Assembly: GCA_023430365.1 (NCBI GenBank)
Contig: JAEZAS010000142.1
Span: 1 to 20,793, forward strand
Length of the DNA: 20,793 bases
Direction of reading: 5' to 3'
Source of the DNA: Planctomycetota bacterium
Lineage (GTDB): Bacteria > Planctomycetota > Planctomycetia > Pirellulales > Pirellulaceae
The notes below the pieces were generated by a model, which saw nothing but the letters and a program-made list of their open reading frames with translations, was not told where the DNA came from and made no database searches. Shown one piece after another: positions 13,969 through 20,793 of the stretch. The stretch's first letter is position 1; the number at the start of each line of letters is the position of its first letter. The translations under genes and the position numbers were made by a program.

Positions 13969-14694
13969 ATGAAGCTTCACTGGCTGGCTCTTGGCATCAC
14001 GATGGTTTCGCTTGGCGTGCTTGGCTGCGGCGGCGGAAATAGCGCAGCCACCTCGAGCAATGGCAGCGGCAGCGATGGAGAGCAAGTGGAGGACGTCGGA
14101 GGTTCCGAGATCAAACGCCGCAGCCTCGACTCGCTGCCCGCGGTTGGAGCCTACCTGCCGCCTCAAGACGGCGGCCGCATCCATCTGGCTCCGCCCGAAG
14201 GCTGGCGACCCGTCTCGCGCGACAAGTATCTCGCTCGCTTCGTGAAGGGAGAACCGTCGGAGCTTCCACGCATCACGATCATCGCCGCCGATTCGCCGTC
14301 CCCTGAGGTGACAACCCTGACCGAGGACAATCTGAGCGAATTGATTCCGCTGCTCACCGAGCAGAGCAAAGCCGGAAAAAAGACGCCGATCGAGCCGGTC
14401 CGCCCGATCATCCTGGGCGATCACGTTTTCGCTCGCCACGTGCGCATCGCTCGCCTGAACGACGAACCTTGCGCGATCGTGTCGCTGCAGACGGTGCAGG
14501 ACGGCCGAATGTACACGGTCGAACTCTATGTGAAGGCGGGCAGCGACGGCAGCGAATATGCCAAGTACCTGAAGCAAAGCCAGGACTCGGTGTACGCGGT
14601 GGCTGCGAACCTGAAGTTCGGCGACGATCCCGCTCCGACGACGTCGCCTGAGCCCGCCGAAGAAAAGCCGGCGGAAGAATCGGCTTCCGAGTAG
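13969..14694 (+). CDS. Putative lipoprotein
   Basis: A 241-residue exported protein with a lipoprotein signal: hydrophobic LALGITMVSLGVLGC with the lipobox Cys near residue 21, followed by a Gly/Ser-rich linker that tethers it to a membrane. The mature part (about 55-225) has a mixed alpha/beta look with segments such as IHLAPPEGWRPVSR and a repeated strand pattern ending in DSVYAVAANLKFG; planctomycete proteins of this kind have no known role. A Pro/Glu-rich tail closes it. Start ATG at 13969, with an AAGGGA site 9 nt upstream. It is monocistronic, divergent from the membrane gene at 13767 and convergent with pyrG. Confidence 0.82.
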   Translation: MKLHWLALGITMVSLGVLGCGGGNSAATSSNGSGSDGEQVEDVGGSEIKRRSLDSLPAVGAYLPPQDGGRIHLAPPEGWRPVSRDKYLARFVKGEPSELPRITIIAADSPSPEVTTLTEDNLSELIPLLTEQSKAGKKTPIEPVRPIILGDHVFARHVRIARLNDEPCAIVSLQTVQDGRMYTVELYVKAGSDGSEYAKYLKQSQDSVYAVAANLKFGDDPAPTTSPEPAEEKPAEESASE

Positions 14695-14720
14695 CCCGAT
14701 CTTTCGATCTTCTCGCAGCA

Positions 14721-14747
14721 GAGCATCCGGATCGATCCCGGATGCTC
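14721..14747. terminator. Hairpin between convergent genes
   Basis: Perfect 10-bp stem (GAGCATCCGG at 14721-14730 with its complement at 14738-14747, loop of 7) in the 69-bp gap between the lipoprotein gene and pyrG. It is well placed to act as a bidirectional terminator, but there is no T-run on either strand. It does not share the loop or arms of the family-1 hairpins. Confidence 0.45.
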
Positions 14748-14763
14748 ACCGTCTGGCGCCAAA

Positions 14764-16410
14764 CTATCCATCGCTCTGCGCCTCGACCGCCGTGGTCCGT
14801 TCGTTGCGCTGAGCTCGCCGCTGGACGGCCGCGCCGACGAAGCCGGCAAACAGCGGATGAGCGGTGATCGGCTTCGACTTGAACTCGGGGTGGAACTGCA
14901 CCGCGAGGAACCAGGGGTGATCGGGCAGTTCGAGGATTTCGACCAACTTGCCGTCCGGGCTGGTGCCGGTCACCTGCATGCCGTTGGCGGCGAACTGCTG
15001 CCGATAGACGTTGTTGAACTCGTAACGGTGCCGGTGCCGCTCCGAGATCAGTTCCCGGTCGTAGCACTCGCGAGCGTGTGAGCCCTCGGTCAGCTTCGCC
15101 GGCTGGGCGCCAAGGCGCATCGTGCCGCCCTTGTCGGTGATGTTTTTCTGCTCATCGAGCAGGCAGATGACCGGATGGGGCGAGTCCTTGCTGAACTCGG
15201 TCGAGTGGGCTCCTTCGAGCCCCATCACGTGGCGGGCGAACTCGATCGCCGCGCACTGCATCCCCAGGCAGATGCCGAAGAAGGGAATCTTGCGCTCGCG
15301 AGCGTACTGGATCGCTTCGATCTTGCCTTCGATCCCCCGTTCGCCGAAGCCGCCCGGCACGAGAATGCCGTCGTAGCCGCTCAGCAGCGGCCCGGCCCCT
15401 TCCCGTTCGATCTGTTCGCTTTGAATCCGGCCGATGCGGATTTGCGCCCCGTGATGGATGCCCGCATGGTCGATCGATTCGTAGATCGACTTGTATGCGT
15501 CCTTGTGCTCGGCATACTTGCCGACCACCGCGATGCTGATCTCGTGCTTGGGATTCCGCAGGGTATGCAGGAGCTGCTGCCAATCGTCGAGGACGAGCGG
15601 CTTGGCTTGCAGTTGCAGCTTCTTCACGATCAGCGTGTCGAGCCCGTTGTTCACCAGGCTGAGCGGCACTTCGTAGATCGAAAAGTCCTTGTCCTTCTCT
15701 TCAATCACCGCTTCCAGCGGGACGTTGCAAAACAGGGCGATCTTTTCCCGGTCGTCGCGATCGATCTCCCGTTCGGTGCGGCAGATCAGGACATCCGGCT
15801 GAATACCGATCTGGCGCAGCAGGCCAACGGAGTGCTGCGTCGGCTTGGTCTTCAGTTCGCCGGCCGCCTTGAGATAGGGCACCAGCGTCAGGTGGATGTA
15901 GAGGCAGTTCTCCTTGCCCACGTCGAGCGAGAACTGGCGAATCGCCTCCATGAACGGCTGGCTCTCGATGTCGCCGACCGTGCCGCCGATTTCGGTGATG
16001 ACCACATCCACGTCCGGCTCGGCCAACTTGTGGATGCATTCCTTGATTTCGTTGGTGATGTGCGGAATGACTTGGACCGTTTTGCCCAGGTACACGCCCC
16101 GCCGCTCCTTCTCGATCACCGACAGGTAGATCTGCCCGGTCGTGTAGTTCGAGTGGCGCGTAAGCGGGCTGCGAGTGAACCGTTCGTAGTGCCCCAGGTC
16201 GAGGTCGGTCTCGCTGCCATCGTCGAGCACGTACACTTCGCCGTGCTGGTAGGGGCTCATCGTCCCCGGGTCGACGTTGATGTACGGATCGAGCTTTTGC
16301 ATCCGCACCCGCAGGCCGCGGCGCTCGAGCAGCATCCCGATCGATGCGCTCGTAAGTCCTTTGCCGAGCGAGCTAACCACGCCGCCGGTGACGAAGATGT
16401 GTTTGGTCAT
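14764..16410 (-). CDS. pyrG: CTP synthase
   Basis: A 548-residue CTP synthase that makes CTP from UTP, ATP and glutamine in the cytoplasm. The N-terminal synthetase domain starts with MTKHIFVTGGVVSSLGKG (P-loop around 14-21) and contains MQKLDPYINVDPGTMSPYQHGEV. The C-terminal class I glutamine amidotransferase domain has the nucleophile Cys381 in GICLGMQ, an oxyanion segment VPGGFGERG (351-359) and the catalytic His507 and Glu509 in QFHPEF. The length and motifs are complete. Start ATG at 16410. It is the last gene of a minus-strand group kdsB, antitoxin, toxin, pyrG, with a 33-nt gap to the toxin stop. CTP is the co-substrate of KdsB, so the neighbours share a pathway. Confidence 0.98.
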   Translation of the reverse strand: MTKHIFVTGGVVSSLGKGLTSASIGMLLERRGLRVRMQKLDPYINVDPGTMSPYQHGEVYVLDDGSETDLDLGHYERFTRSPLTRHSNYTTGQIYLSVIEKERRGVYLGKTVQVIPHITNEIKECIHKLAEPDVDVVITEIGGTVGDIESQPFMEAIRQFSLDVGKENCLYIHLTLVPYLKAAGELKTKPTQHSVGLLRQIGIQPDVLICRTEREIDRDDREKIALFCNVPLEAVIEEKDKDFSIYEVPLSLVNNGLDTLIVKKLQLQAKPLVLDDWQQLLHTLRNPKHEISIAVVGKYAEHKDAYKSIYESIDHAGIHHGAQIRIGRIQSEQIEREGAGPLLSGYDGILVPGGFGERGIEGKIEAIQYARERKIPFFGICLGMQCAAIEFARHVMGLEGAHSTEFSKDSPHPVICLLDEQKNITDKGGTMRLGAQPAKLTEGSHARECYDRELISERHRHRYEFNNVYRQQFAANGMQVTGTSPDGKLVEILELPDHPWFLAVQFHPEFKSKPITAHPLFAGFVGAAVQRRAQRNERTTAVEAQSDG

Positions 16411-16443
16411 TCAGAAAATCACTCTCAGACAAACGAACTCGTG

Positions 16444-16764
16444 TCAGGGAACGTCCGGCAGGTCACGGCGGGGGTCGAATGCCGATCGCAGTTCTCGGCT
16501 GCCGTGAAACATGCAAACAATGTAGCAAGTCTCGCCTTGAACCCGGTACAGAATGCGGTAAGACCCAAAGAGGATTTCGCGGACGTCCAAGCTCCGCAAC
16601 TCTTCGACGATCCCGCCAGCATAAGAAAAGAGGATCAACCGACGCGTCGCCCAAAGCGCCCCTTCTTCAAATCGGGCGGCATTGCGTGGTGAATCGGCGG
16701 CAATGTAATTGACAATACCGTCTAACTGTTCAGCGGCACGCTTTGCCCAGATGACTCTTGCCAC
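16444..16764 (-). CDS. RelE/ParE-superfamily toxin
   Basis: A 106-residue protein with the ParE/RelE pattern: an N-terminal helical hairpin (VIWAKRAAEQLDGIVNYIAADSP), then strands with EELRSLDVREILFGSYRILYRV, and a C-terminal strand ETCYIVCMFHGSREL. ParE members block DNA gyrase and RelE members cut mRNA at the ribosome; the sequence alone does not decide between them, although the N-terminal part looks more ParE-like. The start is a GTG at 16762-16764. It overlaps the 3' end of the antitoxin gene by 43 nt and is coupled to it. Together they sit between kdsB and pyrG on the same strand. Confidence 0.85.
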   Translation of the reverse strand: MARVIWAKRAAEQLDGIVNYIAADSPRNAARFEEGALWATRRLILFSYAGGIVEELRSLDVREILFGSYRILYRVQGETCYIVCMFHGSRELRSAFDPRRDLPDVP

Positions 16765-16976
16765 CGACCCAGCCTTTGTTCCATCTCTTCTTGAGTGATG
16801 GTCCGACCTGCCTCAATGTCCTCGATTCCGAGCATCACCGACTTGGCCAGGCTGAAATGATAAAGGATATCCTCCCAGCTGCAATCGTCAGGGAGCCGCT
16901 GCAACACATCGGCAGCGACTTGCTTAGGGGTCAGCACGGGGTACTCCTTAGCCTTTGTCTGGGTTCGACGCTCCAT
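16722..16976 (-). CDS. Antitoxin of the RelE/ParE module
   Basis: An 84-residue acidic protein. The centre LPDDCSWEDILYHFSLAKSV followed by GIEDIEAGRTITQEEMEQRL matches a common small antitoxin type found beside RelE/ParE toxins in planctomycetes and cyanobacteria (LPDD-SWDDI ... G--D-E-GR---EE). No ribbon-helix-helix or SpoVT/AbrB fold is apparent. The ATG at 16976 is preferred over the open-frame start at 17120, because the extension lies inside kdsB in another frame. The start follows the kdsB stop by 1 nt, with GGGG a few nt upstream, so it is probably co-translated. It should bind the toxin and may repress its own operon. Confidence 0.82.
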   Translation of the reverse strand: MERRTQTKAKEYPVLTPKQVAADVLQRLPDDCSWEDILYHFSLAKSVMLGIEDIEAGRTITQEEMEQRLGRWQESSGQSVPLNS

Positions 16977-16977
16977 T

Positions 16978-17730
16978 CTACCCCGCTCGCCAGCGCTCGA
17001 CAAAGGCCCGATAATCCTGGGGCGTATCGATGCCGATCGTCGGTTCGTCAACGACACCGACAAAGATCGTAAAACCCGCATCCAAAACGCGAAGTTGTTC
17101 CAGGCTCTCGACTTTCTCAATCGGCGACTGCGGCAGAGAGGCCAGTTTCAGCAGAAACTCCCGGCGGTAGGCGTACAGACCGATGTGCTGGTGATAAATG
17201 GCTGGGTTTGCGGTTAGCAGCCGGTCGTCCCACGAGCGAGCAAACGGAATCGGGGCCCGGCTGAAGTAGATTGCCCGGCCGCGAGCGTCAAAAACCGCCT
17301 TCACGCACGAAGGGTCGTCGAGCTTCTCCCGCGAGCGAATCGGCGTGGCGAGGGTCGACATCACCGCCTCCGGATTCTCCTCCAGCAGCCGGTGGGCCAG
17401 ATCGATCGCTTCGGCGGAGATTTCCGGCTCGTCTCCCTGCACATTGATCAATACGTCGACATCGGTAAGCTGCCGGGCCACTTCCGCCACGCGGTCGCTG
17501 CCGCTCGCACAATTGGGATCGGTCAGCACGACCTGGCCGCCGAAGCTGCGGACCTCCGCCGCAATCTCCTCGCTGTCGGCCGCTACGCACACGCCGACGG
17601 GGAGTTTTGCCTGGCTGGCCGACTCATACGTGTGCTGCAGCAGCGACTTACCCGTCTCGCGGAGCAGCAGCTTCCGGGGCAAGCGAGTTGAGGCGAGCCG
17701 GGCTGGAATGACGATCGTGCTCCGCAGCAT
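16978..17730 (-). CDS. kdsB: 3-deoxy-manno-octulosonate cytidylyltransferase (CMP-KDO synthetase)
   Basis: A 250-residue enzyme that activates KDO with CTP to CMP-KDO for lipopolysaccharide core synthesis. The N-terminus has the nucleotide-binding pattern IVIPARLASTRLPRKLL (6-22), followed by VLTDPNCASGSDRVAEVA, INVQGDEPEI with its conserved metal-binding Asp, and YFSRAPIPFAR, HIGLYAYRREFLL and ESLEQLR, all characteristic of KdsB. The length is normal. Start ATG at 17730 with GAGGA 5 nt upstream, one of the few clear Shine-Dalgarno sites here. It is the first gene of the unit with the toxin-antitoxin pair and pyrG. It supports an LPS-bearing outer membrane in this organism. Confidence 0.96.
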   Translation of the reverse strand: MLRSTIVIPARLASTRLPRKLLLRETGKSLLQHTYESASQAKLPVGVCVAADSEEIAAEVRSFGGQVVLTDPNCASGSDRVAEVARQLTDVDVLINVQGDEPEISAEAIDLAHRLLEENPEAVMSTLATPIRSREKLDDPSCVKAVFDARGRAIYFSRAPIPFARSWDDRLLTANPAIYHQHIGLYAYRREFLLKLASLPQSPIEKVESLEQLRVLDAGFTIFVGVVDEPTIGIDTPQDYRAFVERWRAG

Positions 17731-17820
17731 TAGAATCCTCGCTGAGCGGCGGTGAGTTCACCCAAGATGACCGGCGAAGAGTATACCGTTTTGCCCGTCC
17801 TCCAATGATGGACGAGACCT

Positions 17821-18735
17821 TTGATTCAGCAACAACAGCCTGATTCGTCGCGGGACGAGCGCTCCAAGCTCCGCTCCGGCTTCGTCAGCGTCACTCGCTT
17901 GCAAGCGGTCGCGTATCTCCTTGTCCTGATTGTTGCCATGGCGTGGCGATGGAACGGACATGGAGGCTCTTCCTGGGCGCTGATCGTGATGACGGCCCTT
18001 TATGGCTTTGCGTTCGGACAGTTGATGCTGGCAGCCTGCGCAACCGTTTTTGGGCCTTGGAATCTCATGTTGCGGCTGACGATTCCACCGCTAGTAATCT
18101 GGCTGCAATTGGGCGTGTCGCTGGCCCTTTTAGATTCCACCGTTCAAATTTCCTTTGCCGTGCTCTATTCAAGCCTGGGAATTGGGCTTTGGGCAGCCGC
18201 GCAATTGCCACTGTGGCTGTATCGCTTCTTCACCCATTACCGCCTGGCGCCTGCCGACATTGCGCTCCCCGAGACCGACAAACAGTTCAGTATTGGCCAG
18301 TTGCTCTACCTGACGTTCGTTGTTGCCGCCCTGCTCTCACTGGGACGGCTATTGCTCAGCATGGAGGCGGTGCGAGGCTTCTTCTCGTTTCACCGGGGAC
18401 CAGCTTTAGCCTTCGCAGTGATTGCAACTGCCACCACAGCCACATCTCTGATCGCCCTCAAGGCGACACTCTTCAATCGCCCCGGCTGGGCCAGCTTCAG
18501 CGGGTCTACTATTGCCGCGGGCTTCGTCATTGCTGCGCTCCTGATGACTCTGCGCAAGCTAGATCCGCCTGGCATGTCGGGCTCGTTTGAAAAGGAAATG
18601 CTGGCCACGAGCGTGTTGGTGCAGTACCTCTGGATGGTCATCAATCTGCATGCACTGCGAGCGGCGGGATGGCGGTTCGCTCCTGTCGCCATGGTTCGTG
18701 AGTGTGTGAATCGTCCGCTACAATCGACCGAATGA
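17821..18735 (+). CDS. Polytopic membrane protein of unknown function
   Basis: A 304-residue protein with about seven or eight hydrophobic helices from residue 25 to near 275, separated by short loops, and a hydrophilic N-terminus with a run of four glutamines. The start is a TTG at 17821; an in-frame stop lies just upstream (17806-17808), and the next ATG (17938) would remove the first helix. A nearby ATG at 17808 is out of frame and reaches a stop after 11 codons. Its TGA overlaps the ATG of the ThDP enzyme gene (ATGA), so the two are coupled. No family recognised; it could be a transporter or a scaffold for the enzyme, but no transport motif is visible. Confidence 0.75.
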   Translation: MIQQQQPDSSRDERSKLRSGFVSVTRLQAVAYLLVLIVAMAWRWNGHGGSSWALIVMTALYGFAFGQLMLAACATVFGPWNLMLRLTIPPLVIWLQLGVSLALLDSTVQISFAVLYSSLGIGLWAAAQLPLWLYRFFTHYRLAPADIALPETDKQFSIGQLLYLTFVVAALLSLGRLLLSMEAVRGFFSFHRGPALAFAVIATATTATSLIALKATLFNRPGWASFSGSTIAAGFVIAALLMTLRKLDPPGMSGSFEKEMLATSVLVQYLWMVINLHALRAAGWRFAPVAMVRECVNRPLQSTE

Positions 18736-20432
18736 CCACCAGTGGAATTCAAGCGTTTCTCGAACTGCTCGCCGGCTTCAACGTTCGGTACATCTTCGGC
18801 AATCCGGGAACCACCGAATTGCCGCTGAACGACGCCTTGGTGGGCGATTCGCGGTTTCAATACATCCTCGGCCTGCAGGAAGTGCCTGTGATGGGCATGG
18901 CCGATGGATTCTCGATGGCGTCGGGACAACTGGGCGTCGTTAACTTGCACATCAGCTGCGGCCTCGGCCACGCGATGGGCATCTTGTACAACGCCTTCCG
19001 CGAGGGCACGCCGCTGCTGGTCACGGCCGGCCAGCAAGACCGCCGGCTGCAGTTCGAGGAACCGATTCTGGGCGGCGACATGATTTCGGTCGCCCGCCCA
19101 TGGACGAAGTGGTCGGTCGAAGTGAACCGCGTCCAAGACCTGCCGACCGCTGTCCGCCGGGCGGCTCAGATCGCACTCACGCCGCCGACCGGTCCGGTGT
19201 TTCTCTCGATGCCGGTCGACGTGCAGATGGAAATCGGCGGCGATCTCGACCTGTCGCCCATCCGCCTGCCCGATGTTCGCGTCCGCCCGCCCGCCGATGC
19301 GATTAAAAAAGCCGGGAACCTGCTGCTGGACGCTAAGAATCCGGCGATCCTCGCCGGTAGCCGCGTGACCGAGCGCAACGCCGTGGACGAACTGGTCGCC
19401 CTGGCGCAGACCCTGGGGGCGCCCGTGATCAGTGAGCCGGGAACCACCCACGGCCGGCTTGCGTTTCCCAGCGATCACCCGCTCAACGGCCAAGGATTGC
19501 CCCTTTGGTCGCCGGAGATTCGGGAACGATTGAAGGAATACGACGTCTTGATCGTCGTCGGCATGGACCTGCTGCGGCAGTACGTCTACCACGAACCTTC
19601 GCGCCCCATTCCCGAGCACATCCAGATCATTCACCTCGACGAAGATCCGCGGCAGATCGGCAAGAACTACGCGACCGAGATCGGCATCCTCGGCGATATC
19701 AAATCGTCGCTCGCAGAGCTCAACACGGTTTTCGATGAACTGACGTCTAGCACGATCAACATCAGGATCGCCGATCGCACACGGATCCATACCGCCAAAC
19801 ACAACGCGGCCCGCGAGAAACTTCGCCTGCAGATTGCCGAACAGGCCTCGCTCCGCCCGATCACGCCGCTCGGCCTGATGGGAGCGCTCAGCAAGGTGTT
19901 GCCTGACGATGTTGCCGTGATTGAAGAAGCGGTCACGACGACCAACACAACGTTCGAACGGCTCGGCGTGCTCAAAAACACGACCGGCTATTTCGGACAC
20001 CGTGGCTGGTCGCTCGGCTGGGGGCTGGGTGTCTCGATCGGCGTGAAGCTCGCCTGGCCCGATCGCCCGGTGCTGGCCCTGCTGGGAGAAGGAGCGGCCA
20101 CCTACGGCATTCAGGGCCTTTGGTCGGCGGCCCGCTACCAGATTCCCGTGGTCTTTGTCATTTGCAACAACGCCCAGTACCAGATTCTCAAAATCGGCGC
20201 CCGCGGCATGAACTTGCCCCGAGCCAATGAGGGGAAGTTTGAGGGTTTCGACCTCGTGGGACCGGAAATCGACTACGTGGGCCTGGCAACCGCTTTTGGC
20301 GTCGAAGCGATTCGAATCAGCGAACCCGATGAACTCGCCGAGGCAGTCTCCGCGGGTTTCAAGCGCGACAAGCCCCTACTGATCGACGTGCCGATCAGCC
20401 GCACGACGCAGTCGCGGCTGAATTACGGTTAG
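18732..20432 (+). CDS. Thiamine diphosphate enzyme, benzoylformate decarboxylase-like
   Basis: A 566-residue ThDP enzyme of the acetolactate synthase/pyruvate decarboxylase superfamily, closest by eye to benzoylformate decarboxylase. It has the family opening IFGNPGTTELPL with Thr27 in place of the decarboxylase Ser, the ThDP-activating Glu50 (GLQE), the His73 (NLH) that matches the decarboxylase active-site His, and a LLRQYVYHEP segment near the second active-site His. The C-terminal cofactor motif reads GEG(25)NN (about 453-482) where GDG is normal. The ATG at 18732 overlaps the stop of the membrane gene; an upstream start at 18702 is unlikely. The substrate is probably a 2-keto acid; decarboxylation or carboligation are both possible. 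Soluble and cytoplasmic. Confidence 0.9.
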   Translation: MTTSGIQAFLELLAGFNVRYIFGNPGTTELPLNDALVGDSRFQYILGLQEVPVMGMADGFSMASGQLGVVNLHISCGLGHAMGILYNAFREGTPLLVTAGQQDRRLQFEEPILGGDMISVARPWTKWSVEVNRVQDLPTAVRRAAQIALTPPTGPVFLSMPVDVQMEIGGDLDLSPIRLPDVRVRPPADAIKKAGNLLLDAKNPAILAGSRVTERNAVDELVALAQTLGAPVISEPGTTHGRLAFPSDHPLNGQGLPLWSPEIRERLKEYDVLIVVGMDLLRQYVYHEPSRPIPEHIQIIHLDEDPRQIGKNYATEIGILGDIKSSLAELNTVFDELTSSTINIRIADRTRIHTAKHNAAREKLRLQIAEQASLRPITPLGLMGALSKVLPDDVAVIEEAVTTTNTTFERLGVLKNTTGYFGHRGWSLGWGLGVSIGVKLAWPDRPVLALLGEGAATYGIQGLWSAARYQIPVVFVICNNAQYQILKIGARGMNLPRANEGKFEGFDLVGPEIDYVGLATAFGVEAIRISEPDELAEAVSAGFKRDKPLLIDVPISRTTQSRLNYG

Positions 20433-20455
20433 CCAGGGCGATGCGTATTAAAGCA

Positions 20456-20479
20456 GTCGGAGGCGAACCCGCCTCCGGG
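20456..20479 (+). repeat. Covarying hairpin, family 1, copy 6 (slightly divergent)
   Basis: Stem CGGAGGCG (20458-20465) with CGCCTCCG (20470-20477), loop AACC. It begins about 24 nt after the ThDP gene's stop, in that gene's sense orientation. The outer pair has decayed (T in place of C), but the rest keeps the family pattern. It is paired with 20559-20580. Confidence 0.75.
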
Positions 20480-20558
20480 CCAGCCCGCAGGCAGATACTG
20501 CCCAGAGAAGGCTCCCTTTCGTGACTTTCGAAAAGCGGTGTCCTCGCGCGGGACGCGC
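20480..20558. other. Spacer between inverted hairpins
   Basis: About 79 bp between two family-1 hairpins, with short internal palindromes such as gcgcg-gga-cgcgc near 20546-20558. No coding potential seen. Its length is like that of the corresponding spacers at 23-89 and 5590-5675, but I see no shared sequence. Confidence 0.4.
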
Positions 20559-20580
20559 CCGGAGGCGGTTCGCCTCCGGC
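20559..20580 (-). repeat. Covarying hairpin, family 1, copy 7
   Basis: On the minus strand: arm CCGGAGGCG, loop AAC, arm CGCCTCCGG. It is 39 nt after the stop of the partial gene and in that gene's sense orientation. A second hairpin (GCTCGC with GCGAGC, 20582-20597) lies between it and the gene. Together with copy 6 it separates two convergent genes. Confidence 0.85.
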
Positions 20581-20619
20581 TGCTCGCTTTGGCGAGCTCA
20601 ATCAGCAGACTTTCTCAAG

Positions 20620-20793
20620 CTACTTGCGCGCGCTCCGCCTGCCGCTGACGAAGCTGTTTCCCTCGTAGAAAAACCGCAGCATCAGCTCGGTCGCCGACGA
20701 GATGCCCACTCGCGAACTCGTCACAATCGGTTCCTCCAACCGATCTTCCGCCGCGTCGCTAATCCACAGTTCCTTGCCGAGCGTCAGATCCCA
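20620..20793 (-). CDS. Partial gene, C-terminal 57 residues, product unknown
   Basis: An open frame enters from the window edge on the minus strand and ends with TAG at 20620-20622. The 57 visible residues start with WDLTLGKELWISDAAE and contain TSSRVGISSATELMLRFFYEG, then a short basic tail with SGRRSARK. The codon use looks like the rest of the window and the frame is free of stops, so I take it as a real gene end. I do not recognise the family from this fragment. It is convergent with the ThDP enzyme gene. Confidence 0.55.
   Translation of the reverse strand, partial: WDLTLGKELWISDAAEDRLEEPIVTSSRVGISSATELMLRFFYEGNSFVSGRRSARK

Noticed and set aside
15175..16692. A 505-codon plus-strand frame over pyrG and the toxin gene
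   Set aside because: It mirrors the codon structure of pyrG on the other strand and has no recognisable domain.
18390..20000. A 536-codon minus-strand frame over the ThDP enzyme gene
   Set aside because: The plus-strand protein has clear ThDP motifs; the antisense product is Arg/Asp/His-rich and featureless.
1..20793. tRNA, rRNA, riboswitch or defence system
   Set aside because: I looked for cloverleaf arms, conserved rRNA segments, cas, restriction-modification and retron-type genes and saw none. The toxin-antitoxin pair is the only module of that general kind.

Overview
The window looks like chromosomal DNA of a planctomycete, probably of the Pirellulales type. The main evidence is a two-gene unit coding for a large PSCyt1/DUF1549/DUF1553 protein and a DUF1501 protein, a combination characteristic of that phylum. 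High GC content, few Shine-Dalgarno sites, a kdsB-pyrG neighbourhood as in other PVC bacteria, and zinc-ribbon/YIP1 membrane proteins all fit. No rRNA, tRNA, CRISPR array, phage or insertion-sequence transposase is visible.

Layout. 148-2247 (-) codes for a DinG/XPD-type helicase. Divergent from it are two tandem paralogous zinc-ribbon membrane proteins (2443-4686 and 4436-5545, +), whose reading frames overlap by an unusual 251 nt. 5721-9703 (-) holds the DUF1553/DUF1501 pair, an exported cytochrome-like module. 9956-11320 (-) is a cytochrome P450. 11618-13767 (-) holds a HI0933/BaiN-type flavoprotein, a 67-residue two-helix membrane protein joined to it by an ATGA overlap, and a polytopic membrane protein. 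13969-14694 (+) is a lipoprotein. 14764-17730 (-) is kdsB, a RelE/ParE-type toxin-antitoxin pair, then pyrG. KdsB uses the CTP made by PyrG, so the toxin-antitoxin pair sits inside a metabolic unit. 17821-20432 (+) is a polytopic membrane protein coupled by an ATGA overlap to a benzoylformate-decarboxylase-like ThDP enzyme. The window ends in the 3' part of a further gene on the minus strand.

The least ordinary content is between the genes. Three families of small palindromes are present, and each tends to occur as inverted pairs. (1) A hairpin with 9-bp arms and an AAC/CAC loop occurs seven times; its stem changes by compensatory substitutions. In five of seven cases it lies 22-39 nt after a stop codon in the sense orientation of that gene, mainly between convergent genes. 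(2) A REP-like hairpin with a GTAG head occurs as two inverted pairs, and one head supplies the P450 stop codon. (3) A block of about 228 bp at 11376-11603 is a nested, near mirror-symmetric palindrome with four ACGC-TCT-GCGT hairpins. These are the best candidates for undescribed structure. The coding genes are mostly ordinary planctomycete housekeeping or accessory genes, with a few residue-level oddities listed in the findings.
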